Shown here: one piece after another, positions 54,657 through 63,974 of the stretch
Layout: each line of letters opens with the position of its first letter
Numbering within the stretch: the stretch's first letter is position 1
Translations under genes and position numbers: made by a program
NCBI RefSeq assembly: GCF_014652895.1
Contig: NZ_BMZR01000005.1
Location: forward strand, 1 to 64,000
Direction: 5' to 3'
DNA: 64,000 bases
From: Psychrobacter glaciei
Lineage (GTDB): Bacteria; Pseudomonadota; Gammaproteobacteria; Pseudomonadales; Moraxellaceae
Notes under the pieces: generated by a model
Seen by the model: only the letters and a program-made list of their open reading frames with translations
What the model was told of the DNA's origin: nothing
Database searches by the model: none

Positions 54657-54684
54657 TAAAAAAGGCCTGCGATTAAGCAGACCT
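54657..54684 (-). terminator. Rho-independent terminator after the Gp2-type gene
   Basis: Stem AGGCCTGC (54663-54670) with GCAGACCT (54677-54684, one G-T pair); six or more T residues on the minus strand. Confidence 0.78.
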
Positions 54685-54764
54685 TTGACTAGGATGGATT
54701 GGGGTTAAACAGACAGGTAGCTAGTCTCCCTGACTGATTTCATAAGGATAGTATATATCTGATA

Positions 54765-55679
54765 TTATTTTACTATGGGCAGTAGTCCGCGACGTTTAGG
54801 TATTCTATAAATACCATGACCAAAGGTGCGCATGTTTGGTAGCCACAGTTTAAGTTGCTGCTCATCTTTACTTGGCTTCGTTAAGTATAAAGCTGAAGCT
54901 ATAGCGTTTTCGACTTCCTGAGGGTTATCACGATGAATCATGCCGATACCTAATTTGCCGTATTGTTGGTACTTCTGCTTACACTCTGGATCGTGGTAGT
55001 TATAGTACTCACCTAAACCCGCTGTAATCATGTTCCATTTTTCACCCACCTCTTTAGCAATATACCAATCGTTCTGTCGCTCTGAGCCATCGTATATCAG
55101 TAGTAAATGACAGTGCAACCCGCCCTCGATACCACCTTGTTCAATAGCCCAAGCATTACCTTGCAAATGCTCAAAGCACGTCTTTTTATTACCGATAAGC
55201 TCACGGAACTTGCTCATGTGAAAGTCAAAGTCTTCGATAGATACATGATGGCTGGTCTCTTTTGCGTACTTTAGGTCGATGCGGATAAATAGCAGTTTTG
55301 AGTAATGAGTGGTCAGATTACCTAAGTAATTCGCTAAATTGTTTCTATTTTGCGACTCCTGATAGCTGAACGTAATGCGTTCACGCTCAATATCATTTCT
55401 ATAGCAGGATAACGTAGCGATAAACCGCTGGGTTTTATCATGATCCCAGACGACGTTAATTGGATATGATTCACCAACGATAGCGTTGGTGCTATATACA
55501 AATGCAACAACCGGCTGTGAATAAAATAGCTCAGTATTGAAGTGTGTCATGAACGGATAATATAATCCGTTCAGCTGAGTTTTGACATCCTCAAAGTGGA
55601 TAGTGTTTGCTAGTACGTCTGTAACAAGGCTATGGACGTTAGCGACAACTTGAGGTTGGTTGAAGTTTGAATACGGCAT
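54765..55679 (-). CDS. Inovirus Gp2/YagK-YfjJ type replication protein
   Basis: A 304-residue protein. The core has LLFIRIDLKYA (strand with conserved Arg and Asp), WAIEQGGIEGGLHCHLLLIYDG with an HCH motif resembling a HUH-like site, then WYIAKEVGEKW and SALYLTKPSK. This matches the inovirus-type Gp2 / YagK-YfjJ C-terminal family found in filamentous phages and P4-like islands, thought to start rolling-circle-like replication. A catalytic Tyr is not certain from sequence alone. Structured DNA lies directly upstream (55742-55888). Confidence 0.82.
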   Translation of the reverse strand: MPYSNFNQPQVVANVHSLVTDVLANTIHFEDVKTQLNGLYYPFMTHFNTELFYSQPVVAFVYSTNAIVGESYPINVVWDHDKTQRFIATLSCYRNDIERERITFSYQESQNRNNLANYLGNLTTHYSKLLFIRIDLKYAKETSHHVSIEDFDFHMSKFRELIGNKKTCFEHLQGNAWAIEQGGIEGGLHCHLLLIYDGSERQNDWYIAKEVGEKWNMITAGLGEYYNYHDPECKQKYQQYGKLGIGMIHRDNPQEVENAIASALYLTKPSKDEQQLKLWLPNMRTFGHGIYRIPKRRGLLPIVK

Positions 55680-55741
55680 GATTGTGATCCTATTAAGTTA
55701 ATGTTCATAGGGTCAGGTAGGTACGTATTTTTATAATGTTC

Positions 55742-55888
55742 AGTGCTGAGAGGTCAGCTCTCAGCACTACAATAAAGTACCTAGTGTATTCAATAATATA
55801 TAGAACCCAGTAAGGATGAGCTGCCATAGTGCAGCTATTTTCCAACTAGCATTGGAGAATGACGTAATAAGCGATAGCAATTCGCTAT
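55742..55888. other. Cluster of three hairpins, candidate replication origin
   Basis: A perfect 10-bp stem (AGTGCTGAGA at 55742-55751 with TCTCAGCACT at 55759-55768), then TTTTCCAA/TTGGAGAA at about 55837-55858 and ATAGC/GCTAT at about 55873-55887. A row of hairpins just upstream of a replication-initiator gene fits a nicking origin of a rolling-circle element. This is inference; no nick site is identified. Confidence 0.4.
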
Positions 55889-56005
55889 GGTTTATAGGCT
55901 TATGGTTAAGATGGAGTTAGCTAAACGGCACTATAGATACTTATTATATTGTCTAAGTAGTTGATATTAAAAAAATAGAGCGATCAACCACTATGAAAAT
56001 ACTAC

Positions 56006-56101
56006 TGTGATAACTCTATATTAACTTATTTATGTATTTTGAATTGACTCAGAATGATACTGTGATACTATTGTGATGTCACGGTAATATCACTCGTGAT
56101 A
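56006..56101. promoter_or_regulatory. TGTGATA site cluster upstream of the RHH-like gene
   Basis: TGTGATA at 56006-56012 and 56061-56067, TGTGATG at 56072-56078 and CGTGATA at 56095-56101, with the inverse ATCAC at 56089-56093. They lie within 125 bases of the gene start and could be binding sites for its product or for the AlpA-like regulator. Confidence 0.4.
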
Positions 56102-56130
56102 ATAATTTTTATTAAAACTGGAGTGTGAGC

Positions 56131-57045
56131 ATGGCTATTGGAAATGTACAAAAAATACAAGATAATAAGAAATATTTTGATGATAAAATTGGGTCATTAT
56201 CTGATAGGCAAGGTATCTGGTTACGCAACAATCTTGCTTTGACTACTGATGCAGATTTTATGCAAATACCTTCTACCGATTCAAAGAATGGGTTGATACT
56301 AGCTCTAAGTAGATATGAAAATTTCAAGGATATAATAGAGCATGCACTTTTAAACATGGCAGCGTATCTGATACCTGAAGAAAACTTCAAGTGGTTGATA
56401 AATGATCTTAGAGCACAAATATTTTCCAATATTATATTAATAACAGACTTTAGAACTGGTAACCAGCCCAAAAATTATGGTGAAGGAATTATGAACTCTA
56501 TATATAATTTCTTTGATTTTCTAGAAACTGACAGTCAACCAATGCATATAAACGCAAAAATAGATCTGTTGAATAATATCAGATTAAGATGGGATGCAGT
56601 ACGCCAAGAAGATAACTATTCTGAGTGGTTAGACGAAAAGGATGTAAAGCAAATTGAATGGACAAAAGATTATTTAAATACTAAAAATCACTATTGTCGT
56701 ATAACTGTTGATAGATCAAACTATAGTGAAATAAGAGCAGTAATACTAGGTTCGCTAGATCTTATAGATCCACCCGTCTATAGTAATGACTATACATCAT
56801 ATAAGCAGTCTGACCGCAAAGAACGTGTTATAGATAAAATGAAAAGAGCTTGGAGCCAGCAAAAATACCGTGATGCAGGTAAGACAAAAAAGCCTTATCA
56901 CTTACCTTTGACTCAACAGACGCAGAAAAGACTTGAAAGAATGGCTTCGATTCAAAATACTACGGCAACTTTAATTTTAGATATGCTGATCAATTCAGCT
57001 TACGAAACAGACTATGTGGATAGATATGGCAAAGATATTTATTAA
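56131..57045 (+). CDS. Putative ribbon-helix-helix DNA-binding protein
   Basis: A 304-residue protein. The last 45 residues (KPYHLPLTQQTQKRLERMAS and then TTATLILDMLIN) have the strand-helix-helix pattern of an RHH domain, preceded by basic WSQQKYRDAGKTKK, which reminds me of MatP. The first 250 residues are an unrecognised, mostly helical domain. GGAG lies eight bases before the ATG. Its stop overlaps the integrase stop by four bases in convergent orientation. A segregation or regulatory role is inferred from the domain only. Confidence 0.65.
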   Translation: MAIGNVQKIQDNKKYFDDKIGSLSDRQGIWLRNNLALTTDADFMQIPSTDSKNGLILALSRYENFKDIIEHALLNMAAYLIPEENFKWLINDLRAQIFSNIILITDFRTGNQPKNYGEGIMNSIYNFFDFLETDSQPMHINAKIDLLNNIRLRWDAVRQEDNYSEWLDEKDVKQIEWTKDYLNTKNHYCRITVDRSNYSEIRAVILGSLDLIDPPVYSNDYTSYKQSDRKERVIDKMKRAWSQQKYRDAGKTKKPYHLPLTQQTQKRLERMASIQNTTATLILDMLINSAYETDYVDRYGKDIY

Positions 57046-58406
57046 GCCTTCACGGTAGCTAATTTTTGAATATCTTCAAAGCTCAAACCCTTGTTTAATA
57101 GAGCTTGTATCAAAGCATCACTATCTATATCTGATAGCGATGCTGCGGTTGGATTACTAAATGACTTTTCAATCTGCTGCCGCGCTGTCTGAAAGTCTAC
57201 AACCTCGCCTTTGTCTCTAAGTAAGTCTAAAAAATCGGCCCAAACTTGCATGATTTTCCGTCGCTCTTCTAGGTGTTGAGCATGGTTATATACGGCTCTA
57301 ATGCTGCCTTTCTTATCATGAGCCATCTGTTTTTCAATCGCATCGCCCATGTAGCCAAGCTCGTTTAGGTTGGTAGATGCGATATGCCGGAAACCGTGTC
57401 CAGTCTGCTTGCCAGCGTAGCCAAGAATGTCTAAAGCATTATTGATGAATTCTTCGCTATAAGGTTGGTGCATACCAGTATGATAGAACACATACTCGTA
57501 TTGTCCTGTAATAGGCTTCATTTCCTCCAAGACTGCCAGCATTTGATCTGATAAAGGAACCACATGTTTACGCGCAACCTTAAGATTATCAATATCGACG
57601 CGCCATAGACGGTTAGGAAAGTCGATATGCTCCCACTTCATCATTCTAAGCTCGATAGTACGACAGAAAGAATATGCTAGAAACTTCATACCCAATCGAG
57701 TTTGGTCGTGACCATGATAGCCTTCAATGTCTTGCAAGAGCTTAGGTAGCTCACTAAGCTCAACATGTTTCATGTGCTTGGTCTTCGCTTTTGGATATAG
57801 CTCTTTTAGCCCTTCCGTATGATTTACCATGATTAAGCGCTCTCTCTTAGCTCTTCTAAGGATATTGCCAACCAGATCAATAGTACGTCTCGTTACCTCT
57901 CTAGGTGATGACCCTTCAGTATTTTTTCTACTTTCAATTTGATCTGCCATCAATTTACAGTCTTCAAATGTCACATCTTTTAAAGCGATACCTTCAAAAT
58001 TAGGTATAACGTCTTTTTGCATGCGATTATAGTCTTGCTGATAGGTGCGATGCTTTACGTTACGCTGACGCTCGTCTAGCCATTCTAATGCGTAATCATT
58101 GAACATTTTGGCTTGCTCATTCGCAAGCTTTTCTTGACGTTTTTTATTTTTAGGATCGATACCTTGAGCGAGTAGTGCTTTAATTTCTTTATTAGCTTGT
58201 CTTGCTTCTGATAGCTTTAAATCTGGATAGCTACCTAATGTTAATACGTGCTGTTTTTTATTAAAGCGATATGCGCTAATCCACGTCTTTGTACCAGAAA
58301 GTCGTACCCATATCTGTAGTCCTTCTTGATCACTATGTTTATCAGGACGAGAGCTAGTACATTTTTCACTAGGTTTCAGACTGCGAATTTTGACATCAGT
58401 AAGCAT
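57042..58406 (-). CDS. int: P4-type tyrosine integrase
   Basis: A 454-residue integrase with the N-terminal DUF4102 arm-binding domain (VKIRSLKPSEKC, then LGSYPDLKLSEARQAN), a SAM-like core-binding domain and the catalytic domain: Arg in FCRTIELRMMKW, HxxR in GHGFRHIAST and the Tyr in AVYNHAQHLEERR. It drives integration at the tRNA-Ser 3' end, 290 bases away. Length (about 400-450) and intact motifs suggest it is functional. Confidence 0.95.
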   Translation of the reverse strand: MLTDVKIRSLKPSEKCTSSRPDKHSDQEGLQIWVRLSGTKTWISAYRFNKKQHVLTLGSYPDLKLSEARQANKEIKALLAQGIDPKNKKRQEKLANEQAKMFNDYALEWLDERQRNVKHRTYQQDYNRMQKDVIPNFEGIALKDVTFEDCKLMADQIESRKNTEGSSPREVTRRTIDLVGNILRRAKRERLIMVNHTEGLKELYPKAKTKHMKHVELSELPKLLQDIEGYHGHDQTRLGMKFLAYSFCRTIELRMMKWEHIDFPNRLWRVDIDNLKVARKHVVPLSDQMLAVLEEMKPITGQYEYVFYHTGMHQPYSEEFINNALDILGYAGKQTGHGFRHIASTNLNELGYMGDAIEKQMAHDKKGSIRAVYNHAQHLEERRKIMQVWADFLDLLRDKGEVVDFQTARQQIEKSFSNPTAASLSDIDSDALIQALLNKGLSFEDIQKLATVKA

Positions 58407-58602
58407 AGCTAAAACTCCTGTAAGAGGTTGATTTAAGCCTTTACCGACATAAGATGTGAGGTAGCTGTTGGTATAACGAGTAGTAAAAATATCAGATCGT
58501 TGGTATAGAAGGCTGGTTTTTTTATTCTATACCAACGCGTATACCAACACAATACGCGGATTGAGTAGGCTGATATAGGTTAGATTAGGAAAACAGCAGA
58601 CA

Positions 58603-58624
58603 TAAAAAAAACGCTAGAAGCGTT
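58603..58624 (-). terminator. Terminator now following tRNA-Ser
   Basis: Stem AACGCT (58610-58615) with AGCGTT (58619-58624), and a seven-base T run on the minus strand, about 70 bases past the tRNA 3' end. A close copy is at 31149-31170. Confidence 0.78.
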
Positions 58625-58684
58625 ATTTATAAAGGATCACATAGGTATATAGGAGTATTTGGGACAAGGTAGGAAAACTAGGTC

Positions 58685-58709
58685 TTTATAAGATTGGCGG
58701 TGAAGGAGG
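58685..58709. repeat. Right attachment site (25-bp direct repeat)
   Basis: Identical to 31231-31255. It covers the last 15 bases of tRNA-Ser (with the encoded CCA) and ten bases past it, the usual crossover zone for P4-type integrases. Confidence 0.9.
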
Positions 58710-58785
58710 GATTCGAACCCTCGATACGCTATTAACGCATACACACTTTCCAGGCGTGCGGTTTCAGCCACTCACCCACTTCACC
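58695..58785 (-). tRNA. tRNA-Ser (GGA)
   Basis: Minus strand, 91 bases with a long variable arm. It starts GGTGAAGTGGGTGAG, the anticodon arm is CACGC-CTGGAAA-GTGTG with anticodon GGA, the T arm has GTTCGAATC, and the acceptor ends CTTCACC, G and an encoded CCA. Its 3' end is preserved by the island insertion. Confidence 0.96.
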
Positions 58786-58971
58786 GTTTTGACATAGCGG
58801 ACAGTTTTGATTGATTAAAATAAAAAATAATCAGTTGTCCGTATATTTGAGACCGCCTAGTATAGCGGATAGCATTTAAAATGTCACGGCTTACGCCTTA
58901 TCTTTCTTTATTCACAGACGCCTGCTACGATAGCGTATACGTAATGATAAGCATAGATGGTTGAAAGTTGA

Positions 58972-59862
58972 ATGATAAGTGTCGGCAGGATCAAATACAG
59001 TGTCAAAAACAGCATCATAATGACTGTGATGATGGTAGTAAGCATAACCTCGGCGCATGCTGATGACTTTACCCAGTGTAGCCAGTCCTTTTATGGCAGT
59101 ATCTATCCTGAATTTACCAATCCTAAGCTCAGTAACAAGACACAAGCGCTATGTATGGATGGTTTTGCCGTGATGTATTCGGGAGTATCACGCACGCCGC
59201 TGTGGTCGGCAGAGTATTTAGATCGCAAGCGTTTACAGCAAGCCAAAGAGATTGATCGTGAAGACAGTTTTCATGAAGAAAGCCGACTACCCACATCCGC
59301 ACGTGCCTCATTGTCTGACTATTCAGGCTCAGGCTATGATCGCGGGCACTTAGCGCCCAATGCTGATATGGCGAATCGCAGTCAACAATATGATAGTTTT
59401 AGCTTGGCCAATATCGCTCCGCAATCGCCACGTAATAATCGCTATATTTGGCGTAATATCGAGTCAGCCACTCGTTACTTAACCCAGCAATATGGAGAGG
59501 TTTATACCATTACAGGGGTGGCGTTTACTGGCAAAAAAACTAAGCAATTGGCTGACCGAGTGCTTGTTCCCAGTCATTTCTTTAAAGCAGTTTATATTCC
59601 TGCGATTAATCAAGCAGGGGTCTATTACGCACCAAATGATGAGTCAGAGCGTATAAAGGTTATTAGTGTCGATGAATTGGCGACCGAAATTGGCATCGAT
59701 GTATTACCCGTACTGGATGCCAAGACTAAAGCACAAGCGTTTGAGCTACCACTAAAGGCTGGCGAGAGTTCAGATTTGCCTGAGGCGACTGTTGAAGAAC
59801 CTACTTGGATGCTTTTTGTCTGGGCGATTCTTGACTGGCTAATCACCCAGTTGCAGGCGTAA
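58972..59862 (+). CDS. Secreted DNA/RNA non-specific endonuclease
   Basis: A 296-residue NUC1-type nuclease with a signal peptide (about residues 1-30, ending SAHA). The active site is YDRGHLAPNADM near residue 122 with the catalytic His, followed by the metal-binding Asn in LANIAPQSPRNNRYIW. A hydrophobic C-terminal segment (WMLFVWAILDWLI) may anchor it in the membrane. It would degrade extracellular or periplasmic nucleic acids, as Serratia nuclease does. It lies just outside the island; its upstream gap holds nothing clear. Confidence 0.9.
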   Translation: MISVGRIKYSVKNSIIMTVMMVVSITSAHADDFTQCSQSFYGSIYPEFTNPKLSNKTQALCMDGFAVMYSGVSRTPLWSAEYLDRKRLQQAKEIDREDSFHEESRLPTSARASLSDYSGSGYDRGHLAPNADMANRSQQYDSFSLANIAPQSPRNNRYIWRNIESATRYLTQQYGEVYTITGVAFTGKKTKQLADRVLVPSHFFKAVYIPAINQAGVYYAPNDESERIKVISVDELATEIGIDVLPVLDAKTKAQAFELPLKAGESSDLPEATVEEPTWMLFVWAILDWLITQLQA

Positions 59863-59902
59863 TGCTTTTACTATTAGCCTATTTAGTCGCTTTTATTCAG
59901 AT

Positions 59903-59917
59903 TGAGGACACACTCTA
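59903..59917. repeat. Diverged copy of the GAGGACACGCCCTAG repeat
   Basis: TGAGGACACACTCTA, with two differences from the copies at 21734 and 28353. All three lie in intergenic DNA. Confidence 0.45.
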
Positions 59918-59990
59918 ATGTCTGTATGTGACAGAAAGTACGAACTATTGAAAAATCACGTAAGATGCTGTTAATAGAAAGGAGACTCAA

Positions 59991-60254
59991 ATGATTGACC
60001 CATTTGCCAATAATCATCAAAGTATGCAAATTGGTGAGCTCGTAATCGAAAACCAGCAAGATAAAATTATTATATATGGCGACATTGATTTGACCTTTGA
60101 TGCCACTGGGCATCAGCAAGCACAACAGTTACATGACTTAACAAGTAAGATTTTGCAAGCTTTTGAAAACAACACTGAATACAATAATAATGATGACAAG
60201 TCAAAAGAAAAAGATGACCAGCTGGATAAAAATATCGACAATCCCTTCTTGTAA
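59991..60254 (+). CDS. Small protein of unknown function
   Basis: An 87-residue protein with a strong ribosome binding site (AAAGGAGACTCAA before the ATG). It starts MIDPFANNHQ, has two likely beta strands (IGELVIENQQDKIIIYGD), and a Lys/Asp/Asn-rich tail ending NPFL. No family was recognised. The strong start and isolation suggest a real gene. Confidence 0.62.
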   Translation: MIDPFANNHQSMQIGELVIENQQDKIIIYGDIDLTFDATGHQQAQQLHDLTSKILQAFENNTEYNNNDDKSKEKDDQLDKNIDNPFL

Positions 60255-60513
60255 CTGTTTGATATAGTTCTGATTTTATAGAAATAATAAACTATAAAAA
60301 AATTACTAGGCAAAAGCTTAAAATTGCTTATAATGGGTCAAGACATCGCTTATGTCGTTTAGAATTTTAATGAACAGCTTATTTATTGTTGCGTTAACCC
60401 ACTACTAACTAGTAGGAAATCGCACAGCTGGGAATGAAGTTTTAGCGAAGGATAAGCCTAGGAGAGTAGAAACATAACGTTTCGAATAATCATTGTATGA
60501 AGGGAGTCAGTCT

Positions 60514-60897
60514 ATGAAATTATTTACAAAAACCACTTTAGCAGTTGCAGGTATCAGTTTAGCAAGCATGGCATTTGCCGCTGATCCTCTAGCCAACACG
60601 ACTTGGCAGACCTATGATGAAGGTAAGCCAAAAGGTACGGTAAAAATCACTGAATCAAATGGTGTTTTGACAGGTACGCTGATTTCTACTAATTCAGCCA
60701 AAGGTAAGAAACACGTTGGCACGACTATCATCAAAGGTCTTAAAGCTGATGGTAGTGGTAAATATAGTGGTGGTACGATTACTGATCCTGAGAAAGGTAA
60801 AGATTATCGTATGACGGCACAACTAAGTGGTAGTACATTGAAGCTAAAAGGTTATATCGGTCCATTCTCACGCAGTCAAGAGTGGAAAAAGAAATAA
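60514..60897 (+). CDS. DUF2147 secreted protein
   Basis: A 127-residue protein with a clean signal peptide (about residues 1-22, ending AFA). The mature domain starts NTTWQTYDEGKPKGTVKI and ends with YIGPFSRSQEWKKK, as in DUF2147, a small periplasmic beta-barrel-like domain of unknown function. Start chosen at the ATG at 60514, eight bases after GGGAG, rather than the upstream ATG at 60493. Confidence 0.88.
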   Translation: MKLFTKTTLAVAGISLASMAFAADPLANTTWQTYDEGKPKGTVKITESNGVLTGTLISTNSAKGKKHVGTTIIKGLKADGSGKYSGGTITDPEKGKDYRMTAQLSGSTLKLKGYIGPFSRSQEWKKK

Positions 60898-60972
60898 TCT
60901 AATTCTAAAGAAACTAGATTATTAGATACTTTATAGAAAGCAGTTTATATAGTACAAATTATACAGTATAAA

Positions 60973-61009
60973 AAATCCCGCATTACCGAAAGGTAGTGCG
61001 GGATTTCTT
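60973..61009. terminator. Bidirectional Rho-independent terminator
   Basis: A long stem (AAATCCCGCATTACC with GGTAGTGCGGGATTT, one mismatch) around GAAA, with T-rich ends on both strands. It separates the convergent DUF2147 and amtB genes. Confidence 0.92.
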
Positions 61010-61041
61010 TGTACTGCAGTATTTTTCTAGATGTTAACCGA

Positions 61042-62304
61042 TTATCTTACGAATTCTGGGTAAGCTTCCATACCGCATTCAGCGATATCACCACCTTCAT
61101 ATTCATCTTCTTCAGAGATACGTAGACCCATCACCACTTTAATGATTGACCAAACGATTAGACTGGCAACAAATACCCATATAAAGATGGTCGCTGCGCC
61201 TGCAATTTGACCTACGAACGATGCTGCTGGATTGGTAATAGGAACAATCAGTAGGCCGAAGAGACCAATTACACCATGTACCGAGATAGCACCTACTGGG
61301 TCATCGATTTTTATTTTATCTAAAGCGAGAATGGATAAAACAACGATAACACCTGCTATCAGACCAAACAGTGTGGCCTGCAGCGCAGAAGGAGTAGAAG
61401 GTTCTGCGGTAATCGCAACCAAACCTGCTAGCGCACCATTTAGGAGCATGGTTAAATCAGCCTTACCAAAGATAAGACGCGCTACTAACAATGCCCCAAT
61501 AGCACCGCCTGCTGCTGCTGCATTGGTATTCAAAAATACCATCGCGACAGAGTTGGCACTGGCGATATCACCGAGCTTGAGGACAGAACCACCGTTAAAG
61601 CCGAACCAGCCCATCCATAATATGAGAGTACCAAGTGCTGCTAATGGCAGATTGGCACCAGGAATGGCACGTATTTCACCATTAGGACCATATTTACCTT
61701 TACGAGCACCTAACAATAATACCCCTGCTAATGCAGCAGCAGCACCTGCCATATGGACGATACCGGAACCAGCAAAATCAGAAAAGCCTAAGTCACCTAA
61801 GTTAAATAAGCCAAAGACGTCTTTGCCACCCCAAGTCCAGCTGCCTTCAACAGGATAGATAACACCAGTCATGACTACCGCGAAGAGGAGAAAAGCCCAC
61901 AGCTTCATACGCTCAGCGACAGCGCCTGAGACGATTGACATACAGGTTGCGACGAATACCACTTGGAAGAAAAAGTCAGAAGCTGCAGAATAAACAGAAT
62001 CACCACCAAAGCCATTTTCAGCTGAGGCTGCTAAAGCATCTGCTACCAAAGCCTCACCGCCTGCAATACCGCTTAAGAATAGATTGCCATCATACATAAT
62101 GGCATAGCCGCAGATCATGTACATGGTACAAGCGGTGGCAAATAGCGCGATATTTTTTGTTAGGATTTCGACGGTGTTTTTTGAGCGTACCAGCCCTGCT
62201 TCTAACATGGTAAAGCCCGCTGCCATCCACATGACCAGCGCCCCACACATTAAAAAGTAAAACGTATCAAGTGCGTACTGGAGCTCAAAGATTTGATTTT
62301 GCAT
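61042..62304 (-). CDS. amtB: Ammonium transporter AmtB
   Basis: A 420-residue membrane protein with eleven predicted helices. The family signature FQVVFVATCMSIVSGAVAER and the two pore His residues (GSGIVHMAGAAA and SVHGVIGLFG) are present. It conducts ammonium/ammonia into the cell and is blocked by GlnK. GGGGGAA precedes the ATG. It lies 77 bases downstream of glnK in the usual glnK-amtB operon order. Confidence 0.96.
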   Translation of the reverse strand: MQNQIFELQYALDTFYFLMCGALVMWMAAGFTMLEAGLVRSKNTVEILTKNIALFATACTMYMICGYAIMYDGNLFLSGIAGGEALVADALAASAENGFGGDSVYSAASDFFFQVVFVATCMSIVSGAVAERMKLWAFLLFAVVMTGVIYPVEGSWTWGGKDVFGLFNLGDLGFSDFAGSGIVHMAGAAAALAGVLLLGARKGKYGPNGEIRAIPGANLPLAALGTLILWMGWFGFNGGSVLKLGDIASANSVAMVFLNTNAAAAGGAIGALLVARLIFGKADLTMLLNGALAGLVAITAEPSTPSALQATLFGLIAGVIVVLSILALDKIKIDDPVGAISVHGVIGLFGLLIVPITNPAASFVGQIAGAATIFIWVFVASLIVWSIIKVVMGLRISEEDEYEGGDIAECGMEAYPEFVR

Positions 62305-62381
62305 GTTAATTCCCCCTTGAATATATGCAATATAGATATCGGTATGTCCTATAAATCTGTGTTTATAGGTAAGTCTACGCG

Positions 62382-63119
<738 letters not shown>

Positions 63120-63974
63120 TTATACTTTAGGGAAGAGTAGGTATGGGGTTTTGGTACTGCCTAGTAGTTTTTTGGTGTCGCTGCCTTTGAGAAATTCATG
63201 CAAACGAGACTGACCAAAAGCGCCTGTTATCAGCAGACCAATATTGTGCTCATTTTGATAGTAGGTTAAGGCTGCTGTCACATCGCGGCAGTCTAGCAAT
63301 GCCTTTTTGGATTTTATGCCAGCTTGCTTGAGACGGGCATAAGCTTCACGTAGTGCATCGCAGTTTTCCGAGTTGTCTTTACCGACCATAACAATATGAA
63401 TGGTTAGGGCGCGAACAAGCGGCGTTTTGCATAGCCAATTAAGCAGTTTATGAGAAGTTGCACAGTTGTCAAAAGCAAATAAAGCAGTTGTAGGGGTCAA
63501 AAATGGTGCATGAGTCACCAAAATGGGGCAGTGGCTTAAACGAATAAGCTGACTCAACGTTGCTTTGCAGGTCACATGATGACCAATAACAATCAATTGC
63601 GCCTTATTGTCGACATAATCGATACTTTGATTAAGATGTTCATGACGATGCAGCGTATACGTCTTTAATTTTTGGCGCTGCTGCTCGCAATAAGTTGTGG
63701 CTTGATGGAGTAACAGTTTGCCTTGCGCTTTTAGTTCACAATTACTCAAATGTTCTTTGGTGGTAAATTGATCTAACAAAGCACTTTCGTCATCGATATT
63801 GAGGCAACCAGAATAATTGACCGCTGCTTTTTGTTGCAAGCTTGGTACTGAATGCAACAGACCGATAGGGGCTTGTAAACGAGGTGCTGCCCACATGCTC
63901 GCCTCTAGCACGGCTTGTACGTGATCAGGGCAGTCTAAGCAGGCAATTACGCTATCTGGCTTTAAATTACTCAT
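63120..63974 (-). CDS. Tandem universal stress protein
   Basis: A 284-residue protein with two UspA domains (about 1-150 and 155-284). The second ends with the ATP-binding pattern TGAFGQSRLHEFLKG and then GSTKTPYLLF, the Gly-x2-Gly-x9-Gly-Ser/Thr type; the first lacks the full motif (GHHVTCKATLSQLIRLSHCP). This is the layout of UspE-like tandem proteins. They respond to starvation or stress; the specific role is not known. It starts close to the window edge at 63974. Confidence 0.87.
   Translation of the reverse strand: MSNLKPDSVIACLDCPDHVQAVLEASMWAAPRLQAPIGLLHSVPSLQQKAAVNYSGCLNIDDESALLDQFTTKEHLSNCELKAQGKLLLHQATTYCEQQRQKLKTYTLHRHEHLNQSIDYVDNKAQLIVIGHHVTCKATLSQLIRLSHCPILVTHAPFLTPTTALFAFDNCATSHKLLNWLCKTPLVRALTIHIVMVGKDNSENCDALREAYARLKQAGIKSKKALLDCRDVTAALTYYQNEHNIGLLITGAFGQSRLHEFLKGSDTKKLLGSTKTPYLLFPKV

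Larger units (their letters stand above)
55680..56130. other. Divergent intergenic region with hairpins and repeated sites
   Basis: About 450 bases between the Gp2-type gene and the ribbon-helix-helix-like gene. It holds three hairpins in its left half and four TGTGATA-like sites in its right half (listed separately). No gene is supported. Confidence 0.6.
31231..58709. mobile_element. Genomic island of about 27.5 kb integrated in tRNA-Ser(GGA)
   Basis: Bounded by a 25-bp perfect direct repeat, with a P4-type tyrosine integrase next to the tRNA at the right end and an AlpA-like regulator, a Gp2-type replication protein, YqaJ nuclease and DUF932 protein in its right third. Cargo on the left is a type I restriction system with a Septu-like insert, an unknown four-gene operon and a HipA-like module. 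No capsid, terminase, portal or conjugation genes are seen, so it is more like a satellite or mobilisable island than a full prophage or ICE. Two decayed genes show it has been resident for some time. Confidence 0.88.

Noticed and set aside
31231..58709. Complete prophage or conjugative element
   Set aside because: No capsid, portal, terminase, tail, relaxase or type IV secretion genes are recognised.
61232..61858. Long plus-strand open frame of about 208 codons opposite amtB
   Set aside because: Pro/Ala/Lys-rich low-complexity translation lying wholly within the well-supported amtB gene; a shadow frame.
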